64,000 bases of DNA from Dermatemys mawii (taxonomy: Eukaryota > Chordata > Testudines > Dermatemydidae). Below, piece after piece: positions 34,950 to 46,850 of this stretch; within the stretch, counting starts at the first letter, position 1, and the number at the start of each line of letters is the position of its first letter. Below the pieces are notes generated by a model that saw nothing but the letters and a program-made list of their open reading frames with translations, made no database searches and had not been told where the DNA came from. The DNA lies in NCBI GenBank assembly GCA_007922305.1, contig ML677333.1:20109555-20173554 (forward strand). The letters are read 5' to 3'. Position numbers and translations under genes: made by a program.

Positions 34950-36600
34950 GTCTCATACATTTCTATACAAGACCAAAGGTGGTAATAATAGGTTGCGGGG
35001 GGATCAACCAAAAGATTTCATCTTTTCTAAAACTTGTCTCTATTATTGTGGGTGGACACTCTCCATTTCTTACAAGAATTTGCAATCTAGAAGTCATGCT
35101 GGATCCCCATGATCATGTAACCATAATGCATTTTCTGCAAGGTGGAAAAAATCCATTATTTTTGAAAAAAATCAGATTTTTTAAAAATAATGATTTTTAT
35201 TTAAACACATTTTTCTTTTTTAAAAAAGAAATGTAATTAATTTTTCTTTTTAAGAAAAGAAATTTAATTTGAAATTATGACACCTTATTTTAAGGCCTAA
35301 ACTTACTATCATCTATTAAAATCATCTAAATAAATTACAAAATAATATACTGCATCAATGATCTCTCCTGAAACATTTAATGGGTTAAAGTTTACAGCTT
35401 TTATAATTATATACAGAATCAGGGAGAAAACATCTTTGACATTTGAGGTCAGTTCAAGATTCAAAAATGTGATTATGAACTGGGTCAGCCCTTGTTAAGG
35501 GCTCAGTTAAAACCTCATGGAAATTGATAAATGAACTTGTCCCTCACTTAATACAGGTAAGGGACCACACTTAAAACAAGGTCTAACAGAAGCTACCCAG
35601 GAGTTTTAGGTTGTATGAGTGGAGGGGTTTTTTACCGAGTATTTACGTATGAGCATACGCAGGAGCACGTGTGAGAAGGGAAAACATACAGAAGCTTAGG
35701 ACAGACAAGAACAGAGAAAGAGGCAGAGGCCAGAAGCAAGAAAGCCAAGTAGCAGCGGGTGAGTACAGTGTAAACTTGGAAAAAGCTAGAGAGCTTTTCG
35801 GTCTGGTATTAGCTAAAGTGACTTTGGCTGTCAGCTAAGAAACTACTCTTTTTGTTCTTGTTTCCTCCTGAATACATTCCTTGTAAATAAATAATATTGC
35901 CTCAAAGAAATACCTGAACATCACCAATTTCTCCTTCTAACTGGAACAACCCCAGGGTCCTGAACTTTGATTAGGTGCTCTGGTCAAAATGGGTCAACCA
36001 TATGTCAGAGTGTCATGTTCTGTATTAAATAGCTATATCATTTACAGTCTCTACAATGGAGGAATGCTAGTATTTACATTTGTCCAACCGTTAAGACTGT
36101 CAGTTTGTGAAGTGGAGAAAAGATTTTGTCTTCATTACTTTTGGTTTCAGTTTAGCTAGCAGGTGCAGAGAGAGTTTTCTCTTCATTTGGAATAGTTCAT
36201 TCAACCTTTAGAAGCTGATTGGGAGCTGAGGAAACAGGAAAGCTTTTTTTTTTTTCCTGGTCATTCACATTCTCTAACAAGGAGATAAATAATCTGAATA
36301 AATGTATGTTAAGGTATATAATTGCTTAAATAAATGCATCTAGATTTAGTGTATCCTTATGGTTAGCCAAAGTAATATCATATGTAGTGCAAAGGCTATT
36401 TTTAGTTGCAAATTAACATGTTTTAATGGCTATACCAATTAATTAGGATGACTGGCTTTAGGAAAATAACTAAAAAGTACAAAGGTAAAAAGATCATTGT
36501 TATTTACGTCAACATTTCCTGCTTTCTGGTTTAAATCACTCCAATTTAGAGCACTCCACCCTGATTTCTATGCTTATCTGTGTAGACTAGGACAACATGC
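34950..36600. other. No gene recognised
   Basis: 35150-35280 is very AT-rich and self-complementary in part (runs of T and A). 35500-35960 has an LTR-like look (AATAAATAATATT late in the segment) but no terminal pair could be found. Confidence 0.45.
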
Positions 36601-36604
36601 AGTT

Positions 36605-36718
36605 TAGCTGTAGCTGTGTCAGTCCAAGGATATTAGACATGAAAATAGATAACGTAATCAGAAGTTAGTCCAGTAAAAGATATTATCTCACCCACCTTAT
36701 CTCTCTAGGAGACTGTAA
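36605..36718. repeat. Fold-back dispersed repeat
   Basis: GCTGTAGCTGTGTCAGTCC and AAGGATATTAGACATG at the left are approximately inverse to CCACCTTATCTCTCTAGGA at the right. The right half matches the 14085-14190 repeat, so both belong to one family. Confidence 0.6.
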
Positions 36719-37200
36719 ATATTTCTTTGGAATGAAGAGGTTGCCAATGTTATCCATGCCTCTGTCACATCAGGCTTAGCCTTTGCAATATGCTCTAGTT
36801 AGGGCTACACTTTTTGGTGAAACTGGCACAGATTACAGTAACCTATTTATTAAGTAATTTAGCTCAGTGGGAGTGTGTCTCTGGGATCATAACTGGCTGC
36901 CTACTAGACTATAAGGTATTGGTCTTGATATATTTTGTATGGCTTGGGATCTGCTTAGCTGACAGACCACCTTCCTCCTACTCCCACAGTGCATTCAGTA
37001 CAGGAACTTCGACCACAGTCTCCTTGATATTAAAGGGCTTCTGGAGGGGCCCTCAAGTTTTTGCACTTACTTTCTACTTGTTCCAAAACAGTTTGAATAT
37101 GTTGACCTTCAGGGTATAGTCTATTTACCTAGGCCCTGGGGTTGGAGGACGGTTAGAGTAGGGGCTTGATGTTTGTGTGAGGGTGGGGGAATGTAGTGGA
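36719..37200. other. No gene recognised
   Basis: A 101-codon plus-strand frame (36814-37119) shows no conserved motif. Confidence 0.5.
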
Positions 37201-37261
37201 CCCTCCCTCACCTTAGAGGAGGGAGGCCACTTAGGGGCTGGCTCAAGCCAGCAGACAAACA

Positions 37262-37375
37262 GTCTGTGATGGGGTGGGGCCCGGGCTTACAGGGGCTCAG
37301 GCAGCCAGCAAACACATAGTCTTAAGGGCTGGCTGTAGCCTGGGCCAAGCTCAAGCAGCCAGTAAAACAATACAG
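37262..37375. repeat. Degenerate tandem unit left of the hAT element
   Basis: GGGGTGGGGCCCGGGCTTAC and GGGCTCAGGCAGCCAGCAAA are echoed at 37341-37375 and again at 38676-38740, on the far side of the hAT insertion (GTTGGGGCCTGGGCTTGC, GGGCTCAGGCAACCAGCAAA). The host DNA was therefore a tandem or duplicated repeat before the hAT element landed. Confidence 0.7.
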
Positions 37376-37439
37376 CAGGGGTCGGCAACCTGCGGCACGC
37401 GAGCTGCTTTTCAGTGGCACGCAGCAGGCTGAGTGGGGT

Positions 37440-38090
37440 CGGTGGCCGGGACTCCAGCTGGCAGGAGCCAGGGTCGGGCTCCTACCACCCTCTTCTCTCT
37501 TGGGGAGCGCAGCGCTGACCCTGTGTATCCAGCAGGAGCCAATCCCCCGCCCACCGGATCAAGCTCTCGGGCACCTCCGCCTCGGGCCAGGAGGAGGCGC
37601 GGGGTGACATGGACAGTTAATGCCGTGGGAGGACTGAATATCACTGGCACTGGCCGCCGCCTCCCACGTAGGAAGGGGCATGTGTGCAGCGGGGCCAGCG
37701 GCTCTTTGCTGGCTGCTGCCGCCGCCGCCCAAGCCCTCCCCCGAGCCACCGAGAGACCCGGAGCTGCCGAGCGATGGCTCCATGCCACGGGGGAGCGCAG
37801 TGGAGGGGGCTGCTGCTGGGTTCCCCACCCACTCGCTCCTTTAGGTGGGTGTCGGTGCGGTGCCCGGGGACAGGGCGGGGGAGGTGGCATGTAGAATTAC
37901 GGCGGCGCAGAGCCATGTGCGGGGAAAGCGGCGATTCCCGCCTCCGCCGCCGCCGCCAAAATGGAGGGGGAGGGCCCGCCGGAACTCCCGTCCTTTCAGC
38001 CGCCCTTTGGAGCCAGGGGAAACCTGCTCCCCTCGCTCCTCAGCTGCACCCCCAGATCCTCCTGTACATGAGAGGAGCAGCGTCCTGTCC
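37440..38090. other. CpG-rich interior of the hAT element
   Basis: This segment is the most GC- and CpG-rich in the window, with runs such as GCCGCCGCCGCC at 37721 and 37949. Long open frames on both strands (up to 310 codons) arise from the absence of AT-rich stops. The composition resembles a CpG-island promoter captured by a transposon, but no exon or motif can be named. Confidence 0.7.
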
Positions 38091-38099
38091 CCGAAAACG

Positions 38100-38565
38100 C
38101 GCCACTCACTCCCCCCCCCGAATCCTTGCAGCCCCCCTTCCGCCTCTCCCCACTCCCTTCCCCCCTACCCCTCCATTCCCTTACCCCTTCCTGTCTACCC
38201 CTCACACCACCATCCCACTCCCTTCCCGTCTACCCACTATACTGCTTCCCTTCCACCGCTTCCTGTCTGCCCCACTGCCTCCCCCATCTTCCATTCTCAT
38301 CTGCCCCGACACCTCCCTTCAACTCTCTCTTCCTGGCTGCCCCACGGCCTCCCTCACTCCCTTCTACTCCCCATGTGTCCCACTACCTCCTCCACTACCT
38401 TGTCCCGTCCCATCTGACCCCACATCCTCTCCTTTATACCCCCGCTCCTTGTTGGCTCCTCACACTGCCTCCCCCACTCCTTTATACCTGCATCATGTTT
38501 GCCCCCTTATAACCATTCCCATCTGCTCCATCGCCTTCTCCACTCCTTTCTACCCCGGCCCTCCC
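38100..38565. repeat. Pyrimidine-rich low-complexity tract
   Basis: Nearly 470 bases of the plus strand consist of C and T with few purines, in loose repeats such as CCTCCCCCACTCC and CTACCCCTC. Open frames across it are by-products of this composition. Confidence 0.9.
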
Positions 38566-38663
38566 GCTGCTGGCCCCTATAACTATAGAATGTACTACTG
38601 GCACGCAAAACCTTAAATTAATGAAGACTCGGCACACCACTTCTCAAAGGTTGCCAACTCCTG

Positions 38664-39870
38664 CAATACAGTCTATTAGTAGGTTGGGGCCTGGGCTTGC
38701 AGGGCTCAGGCAACCAGCAAACACACAGTCTAAGGACACCCTGAAAATCACACAGTCTAAAAGTCGTCCTTTACTTTTACGTGATTGTATTTTTCTAATT
38801 CATGGGAAAGTGCCTAGAGCCAGGGATAAGCACCTTTTGTGTTCCTTCCTGTAAATCTAAATAAGAAAGTAAGTTGACTTTCTCCAGTGGGTCCCACTGT
38901 ACACCGTCATCCACAGTGAAACCCTTGGAAAAGAACACTTGCTACTGCTATTTATTATTGAAGGGAATGAAGGGGCACAAAGTCATTACAAGCTGCTAAA
39001 TAATTTTCATTTTTAAGAAAATTGGTGATTTTAAATTAGATCTATCTGAAGTGCTTTTTCATAATTTTGTTACAACAGTAGGCAGTTAATAAATGAGGCA
39101 GATATAATATGAAATAACTATCAGTTCTATGGTTATGGAGTTGGTTAACTATTGGTATAGGTTCTTGCTACTAACAAAATTATCAAATACAATAAATGTA
39201 CCTGCCTCATTTATTGCTTTTTCAACAAATCTGTGGCTGATTTGACTTTGGGTAAGTACCAATTCCAGGTATTTGGTTTTCTGTCAAATATTAAAATTTG
39301 ATATTGGGCATAGCTTCTTGTATTAACTCTAAGGTAAAAAGATGAAAAGGAAGAAGCAGACACTTTAATAAGGAGTTCAAAGCAAAAATGTGATCAACAT
39401 ATCTTGACATTACCAATTAAGAATAGCCATCCACCACCCTTAGGAAGTTTCTTTTCTCCTGATTTCCACTCTGGGTATTATAAAACCTATTTTAATCTGT
39501 ATCTTCCCACATAACACTTCAGAGATGTTTCCTGAACACAGTCACACAAATAGCAGCACATGGTGTTGTCCTAAAGGCAATAATAATGAGTAGATTAAAT
39601 ATGCACAGTTATGGAATCAGTATTAAACAGAGCTGGCAGAGTTACTCTCAGTACCGGGCATAAAACTCCCATTGTGTAGCAGCTAAAACTGTGAAATTGA
39701 AGGACATAGTTGTTAAGTGGTGGGATCCACATGTCATACAAGACAACTGTTTTATCTAATAAGCTTGCAACATGCCCTTTTGGATATCTCACTGTTGTCC
39801 TTTCCTTAACTTACTTCTCTGTGCACAGTATCATGGATGATTTTTTAATGTTGTAACTGGCCCATTAAAG
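38664..39870. other. No gene recognised beyond the hAT flank
   Basis: 38676-38740 belongs to the tandem unit described at 37262-37375. The rest has no motif or named repeat. Confidence 0.5.
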
Positions 39871-39876
39871 CTTGAT

Positions 39877-40045
39877 TTACAAAGGTATTTAAGGCACCTA
39901 GAAATGCAGATACAGATTTATAAACATGCCTGAGCAAATTCCTTTTATATTCAAGGAGAGTTAGGGGCCTAATTCACTTAGGTGCCAAATATGATTTATA
40001 AAAGCACCTGTATGCATTTTAGGTGTCTAAACCTTTGTAAAGCTG
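39877..40045. repeat. Fold-back MITE-like repeat
   Basis: TTACAAAGGTATTTAAGGC at the left is the inverse of GTGTCTAAACCTTTGTAAA at the right with few mismatches. The middle carries AGGCACC and GGTGCC units. Confidence 0.72.
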
Positions 40046-40675
40046 TCCCTTAATGGTCAATATGTTGGTCATCCAACCAACCCCATACCTTCTCAACTTT
40101 TGCCGTCCTTACAAATTTTAAATAATTAGAACTAAGTCTGGAAACTCTGGCCTAAAATTTTGAAAAGTGACTAGTGATTTTGGCTGCCTTAGCTGTTGAT
40201 TGCCCAACCTGGGACATCTGGAAGAAGCCTATTTTTCAGAAACTTTTGAGCACTTACTTTACCTTCTGAAAATCAGCTTCTTTAAATGCTCTCTAGTTCC
40301 AAAAACAAAAACTGAATCACTCAAAATCACTGGTCATTTTGGAAAATATAGGCCACTTTATACTTTTTCTGTGTAGTAAGTTGCTGTGTACCCAAAAGGA
40401 GTCACAATGGTAGCACTGGATATCTTTCCATTTCTGTAGAACAGCTATAGTGCGGACAAAGTTTCTTTCCCCCTCCCCATCAACATGTTGCCTTGTGGCA
40501 ACTTTGTGTTGAAGCCAAGCAACCAAAGCTATGAGTGACAGAATAGATTAGTTCACATGTCCATTCATTTCTCTGTTTCTCTGGTGAGATTCATGTATCT
40601 TCGAGATAAAAAGTAATGTGAGAATTGGTGTGCTGCTTCTTTAAAACTGCAGCAGGAGGCCAAGTGAAAAGGATG
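40046..40675. other. No gene recognised
   Basis: No motif in the open frames and no repeat I can name. Confidence 0.5.
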
Positions 40676-40679
40676 CTGG

Positions 40680-41065
40680 TTAGAGCTAATATTTCGACAA
40701 AACTTTTTCTAGCAGAAAATACTATTTTATCAAAACCAAAACTGCTTATGGGAAAGGGCTGGGTTCAACTAATTTCTCAGTTTGAAAAAGTAGGTTTAGA
40801 ATTTGTTAAAAATTGAATTGATTGAACTAATTGAAAAAAAATCTATTTTTTCAGTTTGAAATAACTTTTCAGTTCTAAATTTAAGCTAATTGTTGAATAT
40901 ATATATATTAAAAAAATAAAAGGTTCAAATCTAAATGTTTTGGAATTATCAAAACATTATAAAATTATCAAAAAACAGTTCAGTTGACTGAACCTGAGTT
41001 TAAAAAAATTATGGTCAGACAGCAATTTTCAATATTTTATCTTTTCATCTTGAATCATGATTGAA
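40680..41065. repeat. AT-rich palindromic family, longer copy
   Basis: Segments such as TATTTCGACAAAACTTTTTC and TTATCAAAAAACAGTTCAG resemble 12905-13130 and 56993-57396. It includes a short AT microsatellite near 40900. Boundaries are unclear. Confidence 0.5.
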
Positions 41066-41245
41066 AACCAGTATGAAAGCTTGATAATTTTCACAGGATG
41101 GGAAAAGCGGTTTTCCTCCTAGTGCAGCTCAAAGTTGTGGTATTTAGCCTCTAGCGCACACTGGGGGCAGTGCAGAGCCATCCCACTGAGGATTTGAGGA
41201 AAGGACTGTCTCTCTGGACTATATGAGGAATGTATACTCTACTTA

Positions 41246-42048
41246 GGTTTACCATATTTCAGCCATCAGAAAAGAAGACATGGGGGGCACCCTAGCCCCA
41301 CCCCCACCCCCATCCACTCCCTCCCACTTCCCACCCCCCTCAGAACTCCCAACCCCTTCTTGCCCCCTGACTGCCCCCCCCCGGGACCCCCACCCCTAAC
41401 TGCCCCCCAGGATTCCATCCCCTATTTAAGCCTCCCTACTTCTTGTCACCTGACTGCCCCCCAAGAGCCCACTCCCATCTAAGCATCCCTGCAGCTCTTT
41501 GTCCTCTGACTGCCCCCTCCTGAGGACCCCCCACACCTTAACTGCCCCCCTACGAACCTACCCTCTCACAGTTCTCTGGCTGCTCCGACCCTTCCCCTGC
41601 AAGCCCCTGACAGAATCTCCGATCCATCCAACCTCCCTACTCCCTGTCCTTTGACTGCCCCCTCCAGAAACCTCTTCAAATGCCCCCCCCCTTACCACGA
41701 TGCTCAAAACAGCGTGTCAGGCTCCATGAGGAGCCCGACATGCTGCTGCACTCCCCTGAGCAGAGAAGGATCTGCGAACGGCCCCAGCAGCCAGCAACCT
41801 GAGAATGCAGGGGGCAGGGGAGGGGAGGGAAAGGGAGAGGTTGGCCAGTGATCGGAAGCTGTTGGGGAGGGGTGGGCTGTTGCTGCGGAGCTCTATGCAA
41901 GCTCTATTCCAGCCAGCAGCCCCGTCAGCTGCCGCGCTTTGTAGGGGGGAAATCCTGGACATTTTTATATATTTATAAATTCCCTCCGACGCTATTTTTA
42001 ACCAAAAAAGCCAGACATGTCCAGGGAAATCCGAACGAATGGTAACCC
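41246..42048. mobile_element. 803-bp TIR-bounded element with C-rich interior
   Basis: The outer ends GGTTTACCAT and the inverse of ATGGTAACCC form a terminal inverted repeat, and TA flanks both sides (41244-41245 and 42049-42050), which may be the target duplication. The interior 41280-41690 is a C-rich tandem array (for example CTGACTGCCCCC units). It ends in CGGACATG-like words (CCAGACATGTCCAGGG). I recall this as a turtle repeat, but I cannot name its superfamily. Confidence 0.65.
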
Positions 42049-42050
42049 TA

Positions 42051-43140
42051 ACTCTATTAGCCCTTTATATGGTGCCACCTACTTCGACCTCTGCAGCTGA
42101 TCAGTTCTGCAGGCCAAGGGAAGGAAAAACATGGCCCCATCTCCTCCCTGTCCCCTTTGGGAGCATCTGCACCACCAAGGGTGGACATAGGGAGTAGTCT
42201 CTGCAGTCCACTAACCTAAGGGACTGCAACTGTCCACAGCCTTTGCGTGCATGAGGTAGAAGAAAATAATTTGGTTCCAGTGAATATGTGCAGTTGCTCT
42301 TTGAAGTAATACTTCACTTTAAGCTGGAGTGAAAAAAAAATTTCCTTTCTGAAATAGTGTTGATGGAAAGAAGAGTATATGCCAATGCTAAAGGGTTTCT
42401 TATTTTTTTATGATGAAAGCTATAAATACCATAAAAGTTCCTTCACTGATCACATATTTTCAAGTACTCTTGTTTTATAGCAGATTTTACTAGTGTATAT
42501 TAGCATGAAATCCAATATCATGACTGAAATAATGGTAGCATTTATGAGAAAGTCCACACTGAAAATAGGATTTTTCTCATATTTGATAATGTACTGAGTA
42601 AAAACATCCCATTTCCATAATCAGCATATGACTACGAAGGCACTTTTACTGAAGATCAAAGAGAACTTTGTTTTCATCCTAGCTATATCTGAACTGTTTA
42701 TGTGAAGTTGTGATTAGTTGTATTACAGCATTTTCAAAGTTGAATTTTGTTAAGATGAGGCAGCTGACAGACACAAAATTTCATCTAGAACTCAAAGTCT
42801 AAACCACAGCTTAACTTCAAAACCTGACCCAAAGAGTTATCCACATACATAATGAGGAACTAATAGCACTGATTTGAACCAAGTGTAATGCAAGCAATGG
42901 CTATGTAAGATTCCCCACAGAGCCCTAGTAAATATCTCTGTTCTGATCTGCAAGACCAAGCTTTTCTCAGTCCTGGGAGCTTTTTGAGCAGAGATTGCTA
43001 ACATTATAAGTTGTAAGCCTGATCTTATAAGAGGACCTTGTGACCGCAACTTGCAATAGTTTCAGTGGGAATTGAGGTCCCAGTACCTCACTGGATTAGG
43101 CTACTTTTTTCACTTTTGAACTAATATCAGGAACTGCAAC
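42051..43140. other. No gene recognised
   Basis: Ordinary AT-rich DNA with short open frames and no motif. Confidence 0.55.
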
Positions 43141-43144
43141 TATG

Positions 43145-43400
43145 GGCATATCTACACTTACCTCCGGAGCAATCGATCCAGCGAGGGTTGATTTATTGCA
43201 TCTAGTGAAGATGCAATAAATCGACCACTGCATGCTCTCCTGTTGACTCCGGTACTCCACCAGAGCGAGAAGCAGTCGATGGGGGAGCATCAGTAGTCTA
43301 CCTACTGCAATGAAGACACTGTGGAAAGTAGATCTGAATACATCAACTTCAGCAACGTTATTTACATAGCTGAAGTTGTGGAACTTATATCACCAATATC
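43145..43400. mobile_element. MITE family A, copy 3, right end eroded
   Basis: GGGCATATCTACACTTACC is the left end. GACTCCGGTACTCCACC and AGTAGATCTGAATACATC in the interior match copies 1 and 2, and the hairpin AGCAACGTTATTTACATAGCT is in place. The right terminal repeat has decayed. Confidence 0.75.
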
Positions 43401-44635
43401 ACCTATCAGGCCTATATCGCCAAGTCACTCAAGTGCTAAAGAATGAGTTGTGCACTGACTTGTTCTGTGGCCTATTCTCATTATATTAGTTTAAATAGGA
43501 TGTATCCGTAGTTTTCAAAACATATAATATATGTTTTATTTTTCCATAGTCGTTTTATGATGATATGGATGACAAAGAAAAGAGGAACTGGTTGAAAACA
43601 CCACTCATTAATTTAGCAAGTACAACAGAACATCAGAGTTACAAAGACTAGAGTTACAAACTGACCAGTCAACCATACACCTCATTTGTAACCAGAAGTA
43701 TGCTATCAGGCAGCTGCAGAAACAACAAAAAAAAGGAAATACAGTCCAGTACTGTGTTAAACCTAAACTACTAAAAAAATAAAGGGAACGCAGCAATTTT
43801 CTTCTGCATAGTAAAGTTTCAAAGCTGTATTAAGTCAATGTTCATTTATAAACTTCCAAAAGAACAACCATAATGTTTTGTTCAGAGTTACAAACAACCT
43901 CTGTTGCCAAAGTGTTTGTAACTCTGAGGTGCTACTATAAAACTTTTGCAATATCTAGGTCACAGCCTGTTGTGCTCTTCAACTTTAGTTTGAAATTGCC
44001 CCAAATTTTATGTAAAACATTTTTGTACCTCTTTTCATACTTCGGTAATCCAGCGTTTATTTTTTGTTCCATTTAGATTTATTAAACAAGCAGTTTAGCC
44101 TCTATCCCATACTATAGGCTCCTCTATTATTACATACTATTCTACTGTCCAAATACAAACAAAGTATGAACAAGTTAATTTTGTTTATCCATTTGTTTTG
44201 AACATTCTAAGACCTAAGCCTTTTATGGTAATTACAAAAATCAGTGTTTTGTAACCATGTGTAAAAGATACACATTTTTTCTATTTTTATTTTTTGTATC
44301 TTGATTTATATTAAATCCAGTTGGTTGTTTACACATCCATCAGGGAACGTGGGGATGTTTTGAATATAAAAAAAATGCTTATTTTTCTTAGCAAAAATGT
44401 CAACAAAATCCCTGAAATTACAGACATCCTAAAAATCAATTAATTCACGTCAGGACTAAAAGTACTCAACAGTAAAAAACAGCTGATGATAGAACACCAA
44501 TATATTTCATGGAGCGAAGTTATTGCAATCCATGCGTATGTAAATGTACCATAAAAAAACTATGCTAAAAGATTTTTAAAGCTGCCAAGTCAATCAATCA
44601 AAAGTTAGGAATTGCTAAAATTAAGCTTGCCCATG
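43401..44635. other. No gene recognised
   Basis: No coding signal and no repeat I can name. 43610-43680 and 43860-43930 share the word GAGTTACAAAC with an inverted orientation, suggesting an old fold-back. Confidence 0.45.
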
Positions 44636-44639
44636 GAAC

Positions 44640-45000
44640 CTTAAGAAGGGGGATAAGATGTTTAGATGAGGAATCAAGAAAAGGAGACTGTGATTCTGTG
44701 AGGTGGAAAGAATGGAGACAGAGAGCAAGAACCTGTGCCAAGTGAAAAGAGACCAGGACTAGGAACAGAGGTGGAGAAATTGGCATTGGGTGGAAGTGGA
44801 GACTTGGACTTGGATGGGGACCCTGGATGGGAAGACTGGGACAGCAAGGTCAACGCTTAGGAGTGGAGACTGGGACTTCTTAAGTGAGAATAGTGGGACT
44901 GGGACAAGTAGTCAGGGTGGGGAAAAGACAGAACTGGGAAAGAGACAGATTGGAGAAAGAGAGACCTTTTGTGGGCAATGGACAGAAGGATCATCTCTTG
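44640..45000. repeat. Purine-rich degenerate tandem repeat
   Basis: Units such as GAGACTGGGACTT, GTGGGACTGGGAC and GGAGACTTGGACTTGG follow each other over about 300 bases. Open frames here follow from low complexity. Confidence 0.7.
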
Positions 45001-45990
45001 CAAAGTCCTCTGTAGCAGCTATCACAGCTCCCTCCAATTCATTATGTCAAAGGAAGTCTTTACCCATCAGAGATGCATATCTGGAAAAACACCACCAGTA
45101 GCAAGCCTTTGGAGGTATTTGATTTCCTGTTTTTAAATGAGAACTAGAAGAATGTGAGACACTTTTTAGTAGGGACTAACCATTTCAACCCATATGTCCA
45201 GGCATAATCAGCTACAGAACAGAAGGCCACTACAGTTGCTTGACTGTTGAAGGAGAAATACTTTTAAGTATATGGATTTCCAGCTTTGATACAATTGGAC
45301 CAGCACAGAGACTTTGAGGATTGTGGTGATTATTGGACCTAAAAAGTTACCCTAAGCTCAACTGTGAAAAGTAACTGAAAGTTCATAAGATGTCAAAAAC
45401 ACCTATGACTTTTTTGCCTGCCTGAGAATTAACCATGGAAAATATTCTAATTTGTTTTCAGTAAATAAATGCTGCAAACAGGTGCAAGAAAACCAGACAT
45501 AATAACTGAATTAATCCAAACAAAAATCACCTACTGCTATAAGTCACGTACTATGGTGATCATATTTGGTCAACAAGAAAATGTGGGAACACAGCTACCT
45601 ATGCCAACTTTGGCCTTACAGAAATGGATTTCATTGTTGGACCTATCAGCATAGCAACTCATCTCAACTCATTTCAATTTTCTTGACCTTAAGGCAGAAA
45701 AAGAAGACCAAGCTAAGGGACTCTCTTCCCAAAAGAAAGGCCCATTGGCCTTGCTTTTCTTTAAGGAACTTTGTTTTCACCTGCGAGTGCTGAAACTAAT
45801 CATATCATGACATCCACTCCTCAGCCCATCAACATGGATATTTAATTGCCTGAACCATGAAGGCATCTAAGCTCCTGACTCCCTTCCCTTTTTGTGTTGC
45901 TTACTATCCCTCCTGACTTTTCTTTCTTTCCTATCTTTCATTCTCTTGGCTTTTCATTGAGTCCTGAAATCACCTATGCTGCATTTATCC
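45001..45990. other. No gene recognised
   Basis: 45460-45470 has AATAAATG and may mark an LTR-like end, but no boundary is visible. The methionine codon at 45894 opens the LINE frame by chance. Confidence 0.45.
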
Positions 45991-45991
45991 A

Positions 45992-46850
45992 AGCCAGCTT
46001 TATATTAAAGAATAAAATTGTTAGACACATAAAAGAACATAAATTGCTTGGCAAAAGTCAACATGGTTTCTGTAAAGGAAAATCATGTCTTACTAATCTA
46101 TTAGAGTTTTTTGAAAGCGTCAACAAACATATGGACAAGGGGGATCCAGTGGACATAGTGTACTTAGACTTCCAGAAAGCCTCTGAGAAGGTCCCTCACC
46201 AAAGGCTCTTACATATATTAAGTTGTCATGGGATAAGAGGGAAGATCCTTTCATGGATTGAGAACCGATTAAAAGACAGGGAACACAGGGTAGGAATAAA
46301 TGGTAAATTTTCAGAATGGAGAGCGGTAATTAGTGGTGTTCCTCAAGAGTCAGTCCTAGGACCAATTCTATTCAACGTATTCATAAATGATCTGGAGAAA
46401 GAAGTAAACAGTGAGGTGGCAAAGTTTGCAGATGATACTAAACTGCTCAAGATAGTTAAGACCAAAGCAGACTGTGAAGAACTTCAAAAAGATCTCACAA
46501 AACTAAGTGAATGGCCAACAAAATGGCAAATGAAATTTAAGGTGGATAAATGTAAAGCAACGCATATTGGAAAAAATAACCCCAACTATACGTACAATAT
46601 TGTGGGGGCTAATTTAGCTACAACTAATCAGGAAAAAGATCTTGGAGTCATCATGGATAGTTCTCTGAAGACATCCATGCAGTGTGCAGTGGCAGTCAAA
46701 AAAGCAAACAGGATGTTAGGAATAATTTTAAAAGGGATAGAGACTAAGAGGGAGAATATCTTATTGCTCTTGTATAAATCCATGGTGCACCCACATCTTC
46801 AGTACTGTGTACAGATGTAGTCTCCTCATCTCAAAAAAGATATGAGACTC
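45992..46850 (+). pseudogene. CR1-type LINE reverse transcriptase fragment, long open frame
   Basis: An open frame of 308 codons (from 45894) runs to a stop at 46818-46820. From about 45992 it codes for a reverse transcriptase: H-G-F-C-K-G-K-S-C-L-T-N near 46060, Y-L-D-F-Q-K-A near 46160, S-G-V-P-Q-E-S-V-L-G-P near 46335, and the catalytic F-A-D-D-T-K at 46425-46440, intact. Later come K-D-L-G-V-I-M-D and K-K-A-N-R-M-L-G-I. It has no endonuclease part and is cut shortly after Y-C-V-Q-M by a stop, so it is 5'-truncated and dead. Its last 35 codons match those of the minus-strand copy at 57826-58203, so both come from one family. The Q-E-S in the VPQGS motif is a change from the usual glycine. 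Confidence 0.88.

Larger units (their letters stand above)
37376..38663. mobile_element. hAT-type element, 1288 bp, 8-bp duplication CAATACAG
   Basis: It starts CAGGGGTCGGCAACC and ends GGTTGCCAACTCCTG, an inverted pair with two mismatches. The 8-bp CAATACAG is directly repeated at 37368-37375 and 38664-38671. This is the defining signature of the hAT superfamily. No transposase gene is present. Subterminal DNA (ACGCGAGCTGCTTTTCAGTG at the left, GGCACGCAAAACCTTAAATT at the right) matches a turtle hAT family I remember. The GC-rich interior (37440-38090) and the C-rich tract (38100-38560) look like cargo. Confidence 0.9.

Noticed and set aside
34931..35236. 101-codon plus-strand frame
   Set aside because: It ends in AT-rich homopolymer text giving Phe/Lys runs and has no motif.
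37411..38616. Long overlapping open frames on both strands (up to 310 codons)
   Set aside because: They lie inside a hAT element in CpG-rich and pyrimidine-rich DNA, overlap on both strands, consist of Pro/Ser/Arg low-complexity text and show no domain.
44790..45101. 103-codon plus-strand frame
   Set aside because: It is translation of a purine-rich degenerate tandem repeat.
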